This document shows, one piece after another, positions 26,779 to 36,601 of a stretch of 64,000 nucleotides of DNA. How positions within the stretch are numbered: position 1 is the first letter of the stretch; each line of letters opens with the position of its first letter. The position numbers were made by a program, and so were the translations under genes. This stretch comes from Curvibacter sp. PD_MW3 (GTDB taxonomy: Bacteria > Pseudomonadota > Gammaproteobacteria > Burkholderiales > Burkholderiaceae_C): the NCBI GenBank assembly GCA_002633085.1, contig NSIV01000001.1:806001-870000 (forward strand). The letters are read 5' to 3'. The notes beneath the pieces were generated by a model. The model searched no databases. It had not been told where the DNA came from and worked only from the letters and a program-made list of their open reading frames with translations.

Positions 26779-26791
26779 ACCATCAAATCAT

Positions 26792-26838
26792 GCATTAGCC
26801 CTTGATAAAAGGGTGCCAAAAGCTATAGATTTGATAGC
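26792..26838 (+). repeat. Interspersed repeat, copy 2 (upstream of scpA)
   Basis: Ends in GCTAT-AGATTTG-ATAGC (26822-26838). Aligns with the 53965 copy through ATTAGCC...CTTG..AAA...TGC..AA.AGCTAT, with one 7-base deletion. It ends 6 bases before the scpA start codon and occupies the place where a ribosome site would be. Confidence 0.6.
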
Positions 26839-26844
26839 AAATTC

Positions 26845-27702
26845 ATGAACACCCCGCACGACACCACCGGTCTGGCCGCCGCCGAGGCGACGCTCACCCC
26901 GGACATGCCGGAAGTCGTCGACCACGTGGCCGTGGCACGGCTCTATGGCGAGCCGCTGTTTGCGATGCCGCAGGATCTGTACATCCCGCCGGAAGCGCTG
27001 GAGGTGTTCCTGGAGGCCTTCGAAGGCCCCCTCGACCTGCTGCTCTACCTGATCCGCAAGCAGAACTTCAACATCCTCGACATCCCGATGGCGGCCGTCA
27101 CGCGCCAGTACCTGGTCTATGTCGACGACATCCGCAACCGCAATCTGGAGCTGGCCGCCGAGTACCTGCTGATGGCCGCCATGCTGATCGAGATCAAGTC
27201 GCGCATGCTGCTGCCGCCCAAGAAGACGGCCGAGGGCGAAGAAGCCGAGGACCCGCGCGCCGAGCTGGTACGCCGCCTGCTGGAGTACGAACAGATCAAG
27301 CTGGCCGCCGCTCAACTGGGCAACCTGCCGCAATATGGGCGCGACTTCCTCAAGGCACAGGTCTACATCGAACAGGCCCTGCAGCCGCGTTTTCCCGACG
27401 TGCATGTCGTCGAGCTGCAGGAGGCCTGGGCCGACATCCTCAAGCGCGCCAAGCTTGTGCAGCACCACAAGATCACGCGCGAGGAACTCTCGGTGCGCGA
27501 ACACATGAGTATCGTGCTGCGTCAGCTGCAAGGCCAGAAATTCGTCGAGTTCGAGCACCTGTTCGCCCCCGAACAGGGCACGCCGGTGCTGGTGGTGACC
27601 TTCATCGCCCTGCTGGAGCTGGCCAAGGAATGCCTGATTGAAATCACCCAGGCCGAGGCTTTCGCCCCGATCTATGTCCGGCTGGCGTACTCTCCCGTCT
27701 GA
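26845..27702 (+). CDS. scpA: Segregation and condensation protein A (kleisin)
   Basis: Kleisin subunit of the SMC-ScpAB condensin that compacts and helps segregate the chromosome. 285 residues; the conserved N-terminal part FEGPLDLLLYLIRKQNFNILDIP lies near residues 59-80, followed by helices that bind Smc. An N-terminal extension of about 50 residues precedes the core. The reading frame opens at ATG 26845 directly after a short repeat and without a clear Shine-Dalgarno. No scpB is adjacent in this window. Confidence 0.92.
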   Translation: MNTPHDTTGLAAAEATLTPDMPEVVDHVAVARLYGEPLFAMPQDLYIPPEALEVFLEAFEGPLDLLLYLIRKQNFNILDIPMAAVTRQYLVYVDDIRNRNLELAAEYLLMAAMLIEIKSRMLLPPKKTAEGEEAEDPRAELVRRLLEYEQIKLAAAQLGNLPQYGRDFLKAQVYIEQALQPRFPDVHVVELQEAWADILKRAKLVQHHKITREELSVREHMSIVLRQLQGQKFVEFEHLFAPEQGTPVLVVTFIALLELAKECLIEITQAEAFAPIYVRLAYSPV

Positions 27703-27738
27703 GCCGGCCTGCCTGATCCCTGTTCTGAGACTCTGTCC

Positions 27739-29319
27739 GTGACCACTTCCCATCATTTCGACGTCCTCATCGTCGGCAGCGGCCTGGCGGGTCTGAGCGC
27801 AGCGCTGCATCTAGCCCCCACCCATCGCGTAGCGATCCTGACCAAGCGCGAGCTCAACGACGGCTCCAGCCGCTGGGCCCAGGGCGGCATTGCCGCCGTC
27901 ATGGGCGAGGGCGACACGCTCGAAGCCCACGTGCAGGACACGCTGGTGGCTGGCGCCGGCCTGTGCGACCTGGCCGCGACGCGCTTCGTGGTCGAGCACG
28001 CGCCGGAAAACATCCGCTGGCTGCAGCAGCTCGGCGTGCCGTTCTCGCAGGAAGAAGGGCATCTGCACCTGACGCGCGAAGGCGGCCACAGCGAACGGCG
28101 CGTGGTGCACGTGACCGATGCCACCGGCGCGGCAGTGCAGGACACGCTGATGGCCAAGGTGCGGGCCACACCCAACATCACGCTGTTCGAGCACCACATG
28201 CTGGTGGACCTCATCACCGGCCACAAGCTCGGCCTGCCCGACCAGCGTTGCTACGGCCTGTATGCGCTGGACGAGATATCCGACCAGGTACTGACCTTCC
28301 ACGCACCGCACACCATCCTGGCCACCGGCGGCGCCGGCAAGGTCTACCTCTACACCACCAACCCCGACACCGCCACCGGCGACGGCATTGCCGCGGCCTG
28401 GCGTGCTGGCTGCCGGGTCGGCAATATGGAGTTCATCCAGTTCCACCCGACCTGCCTGTACCACCCGCACGCCAAGTCCTTCCTCATCAGCGAAGCGGTG
28501 CGCGGCGAAGGCGGCAAACTGATCCTGCCGGACGGCACGCGCTTCATGCTGCAGCACGACCCGCGCGCCGAACTGGCGCCACGTGACGTGGTGGCGCGCG
28601 CCATCGACTTCGAGATGAAGAAGCACGGCCTGGACTGCGTGTACCTGGACATCTCGCACCAGCCGCTGAGCTTCCTCAAGGAACACTTCCCTAACATCTA
28701 TGCACGTTGCCTGGAACTCGGCATCGACATCGCCAAGCAGCCTATTCCCGTGGTGCCGGCAGCGCACTACACCTGTGGCGGCGTCGTCACCGACCTGACC
28801 GGTCGCAGCGACCTGCCGGGCCTCTATGCGATTGGCGAAACCTCCTGCACCGGCCTGCACGGCGCCAATCGGCTGGCCAGCAACTCGCTGGTGGAATGCA
28901 TGGTGTTCGCGCGTGCCGCCACCCAGGCCATCACGCAGGAAAGCGCGCCACCTTGCCCACCGCTGCCGGCCTGGGACGACAGCCGTGTGACTGATGCCGA
29001 CGAAGAAGTCGTCATTTCGCATAACTGGGACGAACTGCGCCGTTTCATGTGGGACTATGTCGGCATCGTGCGCACCAACAAACGCCTGGAACGCGCGGCC
29101 CACCGCATTGCACTGCTGCAAGGTGAAATCCAGGAGTTCTACGCCCAGTTCCACGTGACGCGCGACCTGCTGGAGTTGCGCAATCTGGTGCAGGTGGCAG
29201 ACCTCATCGTGCGCAGCGCGCAGGGCCGGCATGAAAGCCGCGGCCTGCACTTCAGCCGCGATTACCCTCAAACCGATGCGGTGGCCAAGCCCACCCTGCT
29301 GACCCCCACAACCCACTGA
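27739..29319 (+). CDS. nadB: L-aspartate oxidase
   Basis: FAD enzyme that oxidises L-aspartate to iminoaspartate, the first step of de novo NAD synthesis; NadA (34091-35197) uses the product. 526 residues with the FAD dinucleotide motif (IVGSGLAGLSAAL near residue 10), the SRWAQGGIAAV segment, catalytic His/Arg regions (FHPTCLY, GEGGKLILPDG) and a second FAD motif (GETSCTGLHGANRLASNSL near 370). Predicted start is GTG 27739 with a poor ribosome site. It is 21 bases before panD, which also consumes aspartate. Confidence 0.95.
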   Translation: MTTSHHFDVLIVGSGLAGLSAALHLAPTHRVAILTKRELNDGSSRWAQGGIAAVMGEGDTLEAHVQDTLVAGAGLCDLAATRFVVEHAPENIRWLQQLGVPFSQEEGHLHLTREGGHSERRVVHVTDATGAAVQDTLMAKVRATPNITLFEHHMLVDLITGHKLGLPDQRCYGLYALDEISDQVLTFHAPHTILATGGAGKVYLYTTNPDTATGDGIAAAWRAGCRVGNMEFIQFHPTCLYHPHAKSFLISEAVRGEGGKLILPDGTRFMLQHDPRAELAPRDVVARAIDFEMKKHGLDCVYLDISHQPLSFLKEHFPNIYARCLELGIDIAKQPIPVVPAAHYTCGGVVTDLTGRSDLPGLYAIGETSCTGLHGANRLASNSLVECMVFARAATQAITQESAPPCPPLPAWDDSRVTDADEEVVISHNWDELRRFMWDYVGIVRTNKRLERAAHRIALLQGEIQEFYAQFHVTRDLLELRNLVQVADLIVRSAQGRHESRGLHFSRDYPQTDAVAKPTLLTPTTH

Positions 29320-29340
29320 CTCTCCCACAAGGAGCCGACC

Positions 29341-29766
29341 ATGCAACGTACCCTGCTCAAGTCCAAGATTCACCGCGCCACCGTCACCGACTGCGAACTG
29401 CACTACGAAGGTTCGTGCGCCATCGACGAAGATCTGCTCGATGCCGCCAACATGATGGAGAACGAACAGGTTCACATCTGGAACATCAACAACGGCGAGC
29501 GCTTCGTCACCTACGCCATTCGCGGCGAACGCGGCACCGGCATCATCTCGGTCAACGGTTCGGCCGCACGCCGCGCCGCCGTGGGCGACCTGATCATCAT
29601 TGCCGCCTTCGCCCAGGTGCCAGAAGCGCAATGCAAAGGCTTCGAGCCCAAGCTGGTCTTTGTCGATGACAACAACCGCATCAAGGAACAGCGCAGCCAT
29701 ATTCCGGTGCAGGAAGCCTCTCACGTGCCGGCGCACGCCGATCACCACGGTGGCGACAGCGCCTGA
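29341..29766 (+). CDS. panD: Aspartate 1-decarboxylase
   Basis: Pyruvoyl enzyme converting L-aspartate to beta-alanine for pantothenate. 141 residues. The self-cleavage site G24-S25 (YEGSCAID) that yields the pyruvoyl group is intact, as are K9 and Y58-type residues in the conserved core. A C-terminal His-rich tail ([11 protein letters not shown]) extends slightly beyond the usual 126 residues. It has a good AAGGAG site before ATG 29341. Part of the nadB-panD-bioB-panB-panC series. Confidence 0.95.
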   Translation: MQRTLLKSKIHRATVTDCELHYEGSCAIDEDLLDAANMMENEQVHIWNINNGERFVTYAIRGERGTGIISVNGSAARRAAVGDLIIIAAFAQVPEAQCKGFEPKLVFVDDNNRIKEQRSHIPVQEASHVPAHADHHGGDSA

Positions 29767-29817
29767 ATCACGCCTGAGCCTCCATTGCCCGACTGAACAG
29801 ACCGCAAGGAATTTGAC

Positions 29818-30831
29818 ATGAGCACCGTCCAGGAACAAACCATCACAATGCACCGCGCCCGCGCTGCCCATGCAGCAACGCCAAAGGCTGAACGCTGGAG
29901 CGTCGAAGCCATCGAGGCCTTGTTCAAGCTGCCTTTCCCGGAACTGTTGTTCCGTGCACAGACGGTGCACCGCGAACACTTCGACCCGACGCAGGTCGAG
30001 TTCGCCACCCTGCTGTCGGTCAAGACCGGTGGCTGCTCGGAAGACTGCGGCTATTGCCCGCAATCGGCTTCGTTCGACACCGGCGTGAAGGCCTCCAAGC
30101 TGATGGAGCTGGAAGAAGTTCTGTTCGCCGCCAACCGCGCCAAGGATGCTGGCGCCACCCGCTTTTGCATGGGTGCGGCCTGGCGCGAGCCGAAAGACCG
30201 CGATATCGAGAAAGTGGCTGAGCTGGTCAGCGCGGTCAAAGGTCTGGGGCTGGAGACCTGCGCCACACTCGGCATGCTGAAGGAAGGCCATGCGGAACAG
30301 CTGCGCGATGCCGGCCTCGACTACTACAACCACAACCTCGACACCTCGCCCGACTTCTATGGCGACATCATCAGCACCCGCGTCTACCAAGACCGCCTGG
30401 ACACGCTGGCGCGCGTGCGCGGCGCCGGCGTCAAGGTGTGCAGCGGCGGCATCGTCGGCATGGGCGAAAGCCACCGCCAGCGCGCCGGCCTGATTGCCGA
30501 ACTGGCCAACCTCGACCCCTATCCCGAATCGGTACCGATCAACAACTTGGTGCGCGTCGAAGGCACACCGCTGGCCGATCAGGCGCCGCTGGACCCGTTC
30601 GAGTTCGTTCGCACCATCGCGGTGGCCCGCATCACCATGCCGAAAGCGCGCGTGCGCCTGTCGGCCGGCCGCCAGCAGATGGGCGACGCGGTGCAGGCCC
30701 TGTGTTTCCTGGCTGGCGCCAACTCCATCTTCTATGGCGACAAGCTGCTGACCACCGGCAACCCCGACACGGATGCCGACATCGACCTGCTGAACCGTCT
30801 GGGCATGCAACGCGGCACGCCTGAAGCCTGA
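29818..30831 (+). CDS. bioB: Biotin synthase
   Basis: Radical SAM enzyme inserting sulfur into dethiobiotin. 337 residues; the radical SAM cluster motif CSEDCGYC is near residue 70 and further conserved cysteines and NHNLDTS follow. Ribosome site AAGGAA before ATG 29818. It sits between panD and panB, so three vitamins (NAD, pantothenate, biotin) are served by one gene series; no other bio genes are present here. Confidence 0.95.
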   Translation: MSTVQEQTITMHRARAAHAATPKAERWSVEAIEALFKLPFPELLFRAQTVHREHFDPTQVEFATLLSVKTGGCSEDCGYCPQSASFDTGVKASKLMELEEVLFAANRAKDAGATRFCMGAAWREPKDRDIEKVAELVSAVKGLGLETCATLGMLKEGHAEQLRDAGLDYYNHNLDTSPDFYGDIISTRVYQDRLDTLARVRGAGVKVCSGGIVGMGESHRQRAGLIAELANLDPYPESVPINNLVRVEGTPLADQAPLDPFEFVRTIAVARITMPKARVRLSAGRQQMGDAVQALCFLAGANSIFYGDKLLTTGNPDTDADIDLLNRLGMQRGTPEA

Positions 30832-30874
30832 GCAGCCAGCCGAACTACACTCGCGCAAACTTCTGGAGCTCGCC

Positions 30875-31762
30875 GTGACCTCGACCTCAGCCCCGCAAAA
30901 CAGCGCTTCTCCTTACGGCACGCTGCCGCCTGCGTCCGCACCGGCCACACGCAAGCCCATCAGCCTGCCACGCCTGCTGGAAATGCATGCACGCGGCGAG
31001 AAGATCACTATGCTCACCGCCTACGACGCCACCTTCGCCGCCGTGGCCGATGCCGCCGGAGTGGAGACCATCCTGGTGGGTGACTCACTGGGCATGGTGT
31101 GCCAAGGCCTCTCCAGCACCGTGGGCGTCACGCTGGAGACCATGCGTTACCACGTGGAAAGCGTGACACGCGGCGTGCGCCGCGTGCAGGGCACGGCCTG
31201 GATCATCGGCGACCTGCCCTACGGCACCTACCATGAATCAAAAGAACAGGCTTTCCGTAGCGCCGCCGTGCTGATGCAGGCTGGCGCCCACATGGTCAAG
31301 CTCGAAGGTGGCGGCTGGACCGCTGACACTGTGCGTTTCCTGGTCGAGCGCGGCATCCCGGTCTGTGCCCACCTCGGCCTGACGCCGCAAACTGTTCATG
31401 CGCTGGGCGGCTACAGGGTGCAGGGCAAGACCGAAGAATCGGCTGCCACGCTCAAGCGCCATGCGCTTGAACTGCAAGACGCTGGCGCCACCCTGCTGGT
31501 GCTGGAAATGGTGCCGGCCGCCCTGTCCGCCGAGCTCACCAAGGCACTGCCGCACTGCGCGACGATTGGCATCGGCGCTGGCGTGGACACGGCCGGCCAG
31601 GTGCTGGTGCTGCACGACATGCTGGGCATGAACCTGGGCAAGATGCCGAAGTTCGTGCACAACTTCATGGCCGACGCCGGCAGCGTGCGCGGTGCCATGG
31701 AAGCCTATGTCAAGGCAGTGAAAGAAGGCCGCTTTCCGGTGAATGCCCAACACGCTTGGTAG
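30875..31762 (+). CDS. panB: 3-methyl-2-oxobutanoate hydroxymethyltransferase
   Basis: Adds a hydroxymethyl group from methylene-tetrahydrofolate to alpha-ketoisovalerate, making ketopantoate. 295 residues including an N-terminal extension of about 30 before the core ([13 protein letters not shown]). Metal-binding GDSLGMV near residue 70 and KLEGG near 143 are present. Start is GTG 30875 preceded by GGAG. Operon with panC, separated by a REP-like repeat. Confidence 0.95.
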   Translation: MTSTSAPQNSASPYGTLPPASAPATRKPISLPRLLEMHARGEKITMLTAYDATFAAVADAAGVETILVGDSLGMVCQGLSSTVGVTLETMRYHVESVTRGVRRVQGTAWIIGDLPYGTYHESKEQAFRSAAVLMQAGAHMVKLEGGGWTADTVRFLVERGIPVCAHLGLTPQTVHALGGYRVQGKTEESAATLKRHALELQDAGATLLVLEMVPAALSAELTKALPHCATIGIGAGVDTAGQVLVLHDMLGMNLGKMPKFVHNFMADAGSVRGAMEAYVKAVKEGRFPVNAQHAW

Positions 31763-31766
31763 ATAA

Positions 31767-32702
<936 letters not shown>

Positions 32703-32837
32703 ACCTCAATGCTGCGTCGCAGGCCAGCTATTACCCACAGGGTAGGTAATGCCGGAGACACCCGCTGGAAGCCTGAACGTCGTCCGCGCCACATGGGTTA
32801 ATCTTGATGCCGATGACTTTGCTTTCGGAGTACTTCC

Positions 32838-33953
32838 ATGCAAATCGGCGTCCCCCAGGAAATCAAGAACCACGAGTACCGCGTCGGCCTGACGCCGGCC
32901 AGTGTGCGCGAGCTCACGGCGCATGGTCACGGCGTACTGGTGCAAAGTGGCGCCGGTGCAGCCATCGGCCTGCGTGACGAGGACTACCGCGCTGCCGGTG
33001 CCACACTGGCACCGAATGCCGCCAGCGTCTTTGCGCAAGCCGAGCTGATCATCAAGGTCAAGGAACCCCAACCCGCCGAGCTGGCCCTGCTGCGCCCCGG
33101 GCAGATGCTCTACACCTACCTGCATCTGGCGCCGGACCCGGCACTGACCGCCGCCCTCGTCCAAACCGGCGCCGTCTGCATCGCCTATGAGACCATCACC
33201 GGCCCGAATCACACCCTGCCGCTGCTGGCACCCATGAGTGAGGTGGCTGGCCGCATGGCGGTGCAGGTAGGCGCGCATCATCTGGAAAAGTCACAAGGTG
33301 GCATGGGTGTACTGCTCGGTGGCGTACCCGGTGTACCGGCAGCGCATGTGGTGATCCTGGGCGCCGGCACGGTCGGTGCCAATGCAGCACAAATCGCGGT
33401 CGGCATGGGCGCGCGCGTCACCGTACTCAACCGCGGCGTGGAGCGGCTGCGCGCGCTCGATGCCCGGTATGGCAACCGCATCAGCACGCTGCAGGCCAGC
33501 ACACAGAGCATTGAAGACGCAGTACTGGACGCCGATCTGGTGATCGGCAGCGCATTGGTGGCTGGTGCTACAGCACCCAAGCTGGTCAGCCGCACCCTGG
33601 TCTCTCGCATGAAGAAGGGCGCGGTGATCGTGGACGTGGCGATCGACCAAGGCGGCTGCTTCGAGACCTCGCACCCCACCACGCACGCCGACCCGACCTT
33701 TGTGGTCGACGGCGTGGTGCACTACTGCGTGGCCAACATGCCGGGCAACGTGGCACGCACCTCCACCTTCGCCCTCAACAACGCCACTCTGCCGCACGCG
33801 CTGGCACTGGCCAGCAAAGGCTGGCAACAGGCCATGCGAGACGATATCCATCTGAGAAACGGGCTGAACGTGGCACTGGGCCACGTGACACACCAAGCCG
33901 TGGCCCAACAACGGGGCTATACGTACGTACCAGCCGAACAGTTGCTCAACTAA
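32838..33953 (+). CDS. ald: Alanine dehydrogenase
   Basis: NAD-dependent interconversion of L-alanine and pyruvate plus ammonium. 371 residues, the usual length; N-terminal catalytic half with MQIGVPQEIKNHEYRVG, KVKEPQ (catalytic lysine) and YLHLA (catalytic histidine), then the Rossmann motif ILGAGTVGANAA near residue 174. GGAG-like ribosome site precedes ATG 32838. Upstream, 32703-32837 contains a TACCC-ACA-GGGTA inverted repeat but no recognisable riboswitch. Confidence 0.93.
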   Translation: MQIGVPQEIKNHEYRVGLTPASVRELTAHGHGVLVQSGAGAAIGLRDEDYRAAGATLAPNAASVFAQAELIIKVKEPQPAELALLRPGQMLYTYLHLAPDPALTAALVQTGAVCIAYETITGPNHTLPLLAPMSEVAGRMAVQVGAHHLEKSQGGMGVLLGGVPGVPAAHVVILGAGTVGANAAQIAVGMGARVTVLNRGVERLRALDARYGNRISTLQASTQSIEDAVLDADLVIGSALVAGATAPKLVSRTLVSRMKKGAVIVDVAIDQGGCFETSHPTTHADPTFVVDGVVHYCVANMPGNVARTSTFALNNATLPHALALASKGWQQAMRDDIHLRNGLNVALGHVTHQAVAQQRGYTYVPAEQLLN

Positions 33954-33959
33954 AACGAA

Positions 33960-33974
33960 GCCCGCATCGCGGGC
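33960..33974 (-). terminator. Hairpin between ald and nadA
   Basis: GCCCGC-ATC-GCGGGC, followed on the minus strand by TTCGTTTTAG. Suits termination of the leftward nadC-nadA transcript, and may also slow the rightward ald transcript. Confidence 0.6.
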
Positions 33975-33997
33975 AGTGGCTTCAACCGGGAGATGCC

Positions 33998-34085
33998 GTG
34001 GAACCGGCTCCGCCGGGCCACTGGCATCGCCCCCTGCAAGGGGGGTGGCGAAGCGACACGCAGTGCGCGCAGCCTGGGGGGGTGC
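33998..34085 (+). repeat. REP-like 85-bp repeat, copy B (ald-nadA gap)
   Basis: Reads GTGGAACCGGCTCCGCCGGG, CCACTGG, a GCCCCCTGCAAGGGGGG hairpin, GCGCGCAGCCTGGGGGGG. The first 19 bases differ from copy C only at two positions. It fills the gap between converging ald and nadA genes. Confidence 0.7.
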
Positions 34086-34090
34086 CTGCT

Positions 34091-35197
34091 CTACGCCGCC
34101 CCGATATTCGGCACCAGCCCACCGGTCGGCTGACCAGCCTTGAGGGCAGCGGTGAACGCCAACATGCGGTCGATCGGCACGCGGGCGCGTGGGATCAGGG
34201 TCGGATCAACATGGATCTCGTTGCTGCCGCTCTCCAACACCTGCGCCACGCCGGCCAGGCTGTTCATGGCCATCCAGGGGCAGTGCGCACAGCTCTTGCA
34301 GGTGGCGCTATTACCGGCGGTCGGGGCCTCGATGAAGGTCTTGCCGGGGTTGAGCGTGCGCAGCTTGTGCATCATGCCCTTGTCAGTCGCAACGATGAAC
34401 TCAGGGGCGTCCATGTCGTGCGCGGCCTTGAGGATGCCGGAAGTGGAGCCCACGGCATCCGCCAGCGCAATGACCTCGGCCGGCGACTCCGGGTGTACCA
34501 GCACCTTGGCCTTCGGATGCTCCTTCATCAGCTCTTCCAGCTCAAAGGACTTGAACTCGTCGTGCACGATGCACGAGCCGTTCCACATCACCATGTCGGC
34601 GCCGGTTTCGCGCTGAATGTAGCCGCCCAGATGCTTGTCGGGGGCCCACAGGATTTTCTGCCCCTTGTCCTTGAGCGCCCGCACGATGTCGAGCGCACAG
34701 CTGGAAGTCACCAGCCAGTCTGAACGCGCCTTCACCGCGGCACTGGTGTTGGCATAGACCACCACGGTGCGGTCAGGATGGGCGTCGCAGAAGGCACTGA
34801 ACTCATCAATCGGGCAACCGAGGTCGAGTGAACAGGTGGCATCCAGATCGGGCATGAGAATGCGCTTCTCTGGCGACAGGATCTTGGCCGTCTCACCCAT
34901 GAAGCGCACACCCGAGACCACCAGCGTCTGCGCCGCGTGGTCGCGTCCGAAACGCGCCATCTCCAGCGAGTCACTAACGATGCCGCCGGTTTCCTCCGCC
35001 AGATCCTGCAGATCGGGATGCACGTAGTAGTGCGACACCATGACCGCGTTCTTCTCTTTCAACAGACGACGGATCTTGTCCTTCAGCGCGGCGCGCTCGG
35101 CTGTCCCCGGCTCCACCGGCACGCGCGCCCAGGCGTGGCGCGTGGTGCAGGCGGGCTGTTCGTATTCGACATCAATCACCGTGGCGGGGGTTGTCAT
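34091..35197 (-). CDS. nadA: Quinolinate synthase A
   Basis: 4Fe-4S enzyme condensing iminoaspartate (from NadB) with dihydroxyacetone phosphate to quinolinate. 368 residues from ATG 35197, with [20 protein letters not shown] near residue 53 and cluster ligands in [18 protein letters not shown] and [10 protein letters not shown]. The start ATG overlaps the nadC stop by one base (TGATG), and GAGGAA lies upstream. Makes with NadB and NadC the complete aspartate-to-nicotinate-mononucleotide route, all in this window. Confidence 0.95.
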   Translation of the reverse strand: MTTPATVIDVEYEQPACTTRHAWARVPVEPGTAERAALKDKIRRLLKEKNAVMVSHYYVHPDLQDLAEETGGIVSDSLEMARFGRDHAAQTLVVSGVRFMGETAKILSPEKRILMPDLDATCSLDLGCPIDEFSAFCDAHPDRTVVVYANTSAAVKARSDWLVTSSCALDIVRALKDKGQKILWAPDKHLGGYIQRETGADMVMWNGSCIVHDEFKSFELEELMKEHPKAKVLVHPESPAEVIALADAVGSTSGILKAAHDMDAPEFIVATDKGMMHKLRTLNPGKTFIEAPTAGNSATCKSCAHCPWMAMNSLAGVAQVLESGSNEIHVDPTLIPRARVPIDRMLAFTAALKAGQPTGGLVPNIGAA

Positions 35198-36069
35198 CAC
35201 AATTCCTCGAAGCGCATGGAAAAATCAATCGCCTTGACATCCTTGGTCAGGGCGCCAATGGAGATGCGGTCGACGCCGGTGGCGGCAATATCGCGCACGG
35301 TGGCCAGGTTCACGCCACCCGACACTTCCAGAATTGCACGGCCGGCATTCAGGCGCACGGCTTCGCGCAACATGTCCAGGCTCATGTTGTCGAGCAGCAC
35401 CATGGTGGCACCGGCCTGCAGGGCCTCATCGAGTTGTGCCAGGGTTTCGACCTCGATCTCGACGAACTTGGCACTGGGCGCCACCGTGGCGGCACGCTGC
35501 AGCACAGCAGTCACGCCGCCAGCCGCGGCAATGTGGTTTTCCTTGATCAGCACGGCGTCATACAGACCGATGCGGTGGTTGGTGCCGCCGCCGGTGCACA
35601 CGGCGTATTTCTGCGCCAGGCGCAGTCCCGGCAAGGTTTTGCGCGTATCGACGATCTGCGCCCGGTTGCCGGGCACGCTCTGCACGGCCTGCACGTAGGT
35701 GGCGGTGTAGGTGGCAACCGCGCTGAGCAACTGCAGGAAATTGAGCAGAGTGCGTTCGGCCGTGAGCAGGCCGCGAGCCGGCCCGTCAATCTCCAGCACC
35801 ACCTGATCCGGCGCGCAGCGCTGGCCGTCACGCACATGCCAAGTCAGTTTGGCCTCGGGAACCATCTTGTGCAGTGTGGCCTCGACCCAGGGCACACCAC
35901 AGATCACGGCAGATTCACGGGCCAGCACCCGGGCACGCGCCAGACGCGTGGGATCAATCAGGCCGGCGGTCAGATCGCCATGGCCGATGTCTTCCTGCAA
36001 GGCACGAGCGACATCGGACTGCGCCAGCTCACGGAGCATGGACTCGGAATAATCAAGAACGGGATTCAT
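35197..36069 (-). CDS. nadC: Nicotinate-nucleotide pyrophosphorylase (carboxylating)
   Basis: Converts quinolinate and PRPP to nicotinate mononucleotide. 290 residues from ATG 36069. Conserved EDIGHGDLT (near residue 27), TRKTLPGLR (near 141), [20 protein letters not shown] (near 160) and the C-terminal EVSGGVNL motif are intact. The upstream in-frame extension to 36141 lacks family similarity. Translationally coupled to nadA. Confidence 0.95.
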   Translation of the reverse strand: MNPVLDYSESMLRELAQSDVARALQEDIGHGDLTAGLIDPTRLARARVLARESAVICGVPWVEATLHKMVPEAKLTWHVRDGQRCAPDQVVLEIDGPARGLLTAERTLLNFLQLLSAVATYTATYVQAVQSVPGNRAQIVDTRKTLPGLRLAQKYAVCTGGGTNHRIGLYDAVLIKENHIAAAGGVTAVLQRAATVAPSAKFVEIEVETLAQLDEALQAGATMVLLDNMSLDMLREAVRLNAGRAILEVSGGVNLATVRDIAATGVDRISIGALTKDVKAIDFSMRFEEL

Positions 36070-36106
36070 ACAACAGGATCCAAAGGCAGGACAAGGAAAA
36101 GACAAC

Positions 36107-36601
36107 TTACATGAAGCGGTCAAGAATCCTGCGACTGTCACGGCTCAAGGCCGACAGGTCACGAATCAGGAAATGGATGCCATGCGAGTCGGTCACCAGC
36201 AAGGTGTTGCCGGCCAGTCGGCGGATGTCCTCGTCACCGCGCAGCACGAAATTCGTTTCACCGCGGTCGGTCAGCACCTGCCAGGTACAGGGCGTCGCAA
36301 AGCTGGTCACACTCAGGATGGCCTGGATTTCAGGCATGAACTCGCGCCCGCCGAGCGCTTCGCGGATCAGCCCCTGCGCCGGTTGCGGCACATCGGCCAA
36401 GGCATCCACCCAAGCCACCTCATGCCCTTCGTTGTTAAGCAGGGAAATGCCGCGGTCGGGCGACTGGATGGGAAAGGCACGCACCGGCACCACGTCTTCA
36501 TGCGTCTGGCCGTCGGGTGTGGTCAACACCAGCTTGCCGAAGCTGTTGCGACTGAGTTGAAAAGCGTTGGCCATCAGTTGGGTGTTGGAGCTGGCGTTCA
36601 T
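36107..36601 (-). CDS. DUF1854 protein linked to cyanophycin genes
   Basis: A 164-residue soluble protein of the DUF1854 family, which is regularly annotated beside cyanophycin synthetases. Recognisable stretches are VVPVRAFPIQSPDRGISLL near residue 38 and HGIHFLIRDLSALS near 141. No catalytic motif is apparent. Its ATG overlaps the ABC transporter stop by four bases (ATGA), so the two are made together and may act as one complex. Role unknown; export or turnover related to cyanophycin is inferred only from context. Confidence 0.8.
   Translation of the reverse strand: MNASSNTQLMANAFQLSRNSFGKLVLTTPDGQTHEDVVPVRAFPIQSPDRGISLLNNEGHEVAWVDALADVPQPAQGLIREALGGREFMPEIQAILSVTSFATPCTWQVLTDRGETNFVLRGDEDIRRLAGNTLLVTDSHGIHFLIRDLSALSRDSRRILDRFM

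Noticed and set aside
27811..30858. A 1015-codon minus-strand frame across nadB, panD and bioB
   Set aside because: Runs opposite three well-supported genes and shows no motif; typical shadow of high third-position GC.
32703..32837. A riboswitch or leader RNA before ald
   Set aside because: Only a 5-bp TACCC-ACA-GGGTA hairpin is visible; no conserved core of the glycine or other known riboswitch classes could be found by eye.
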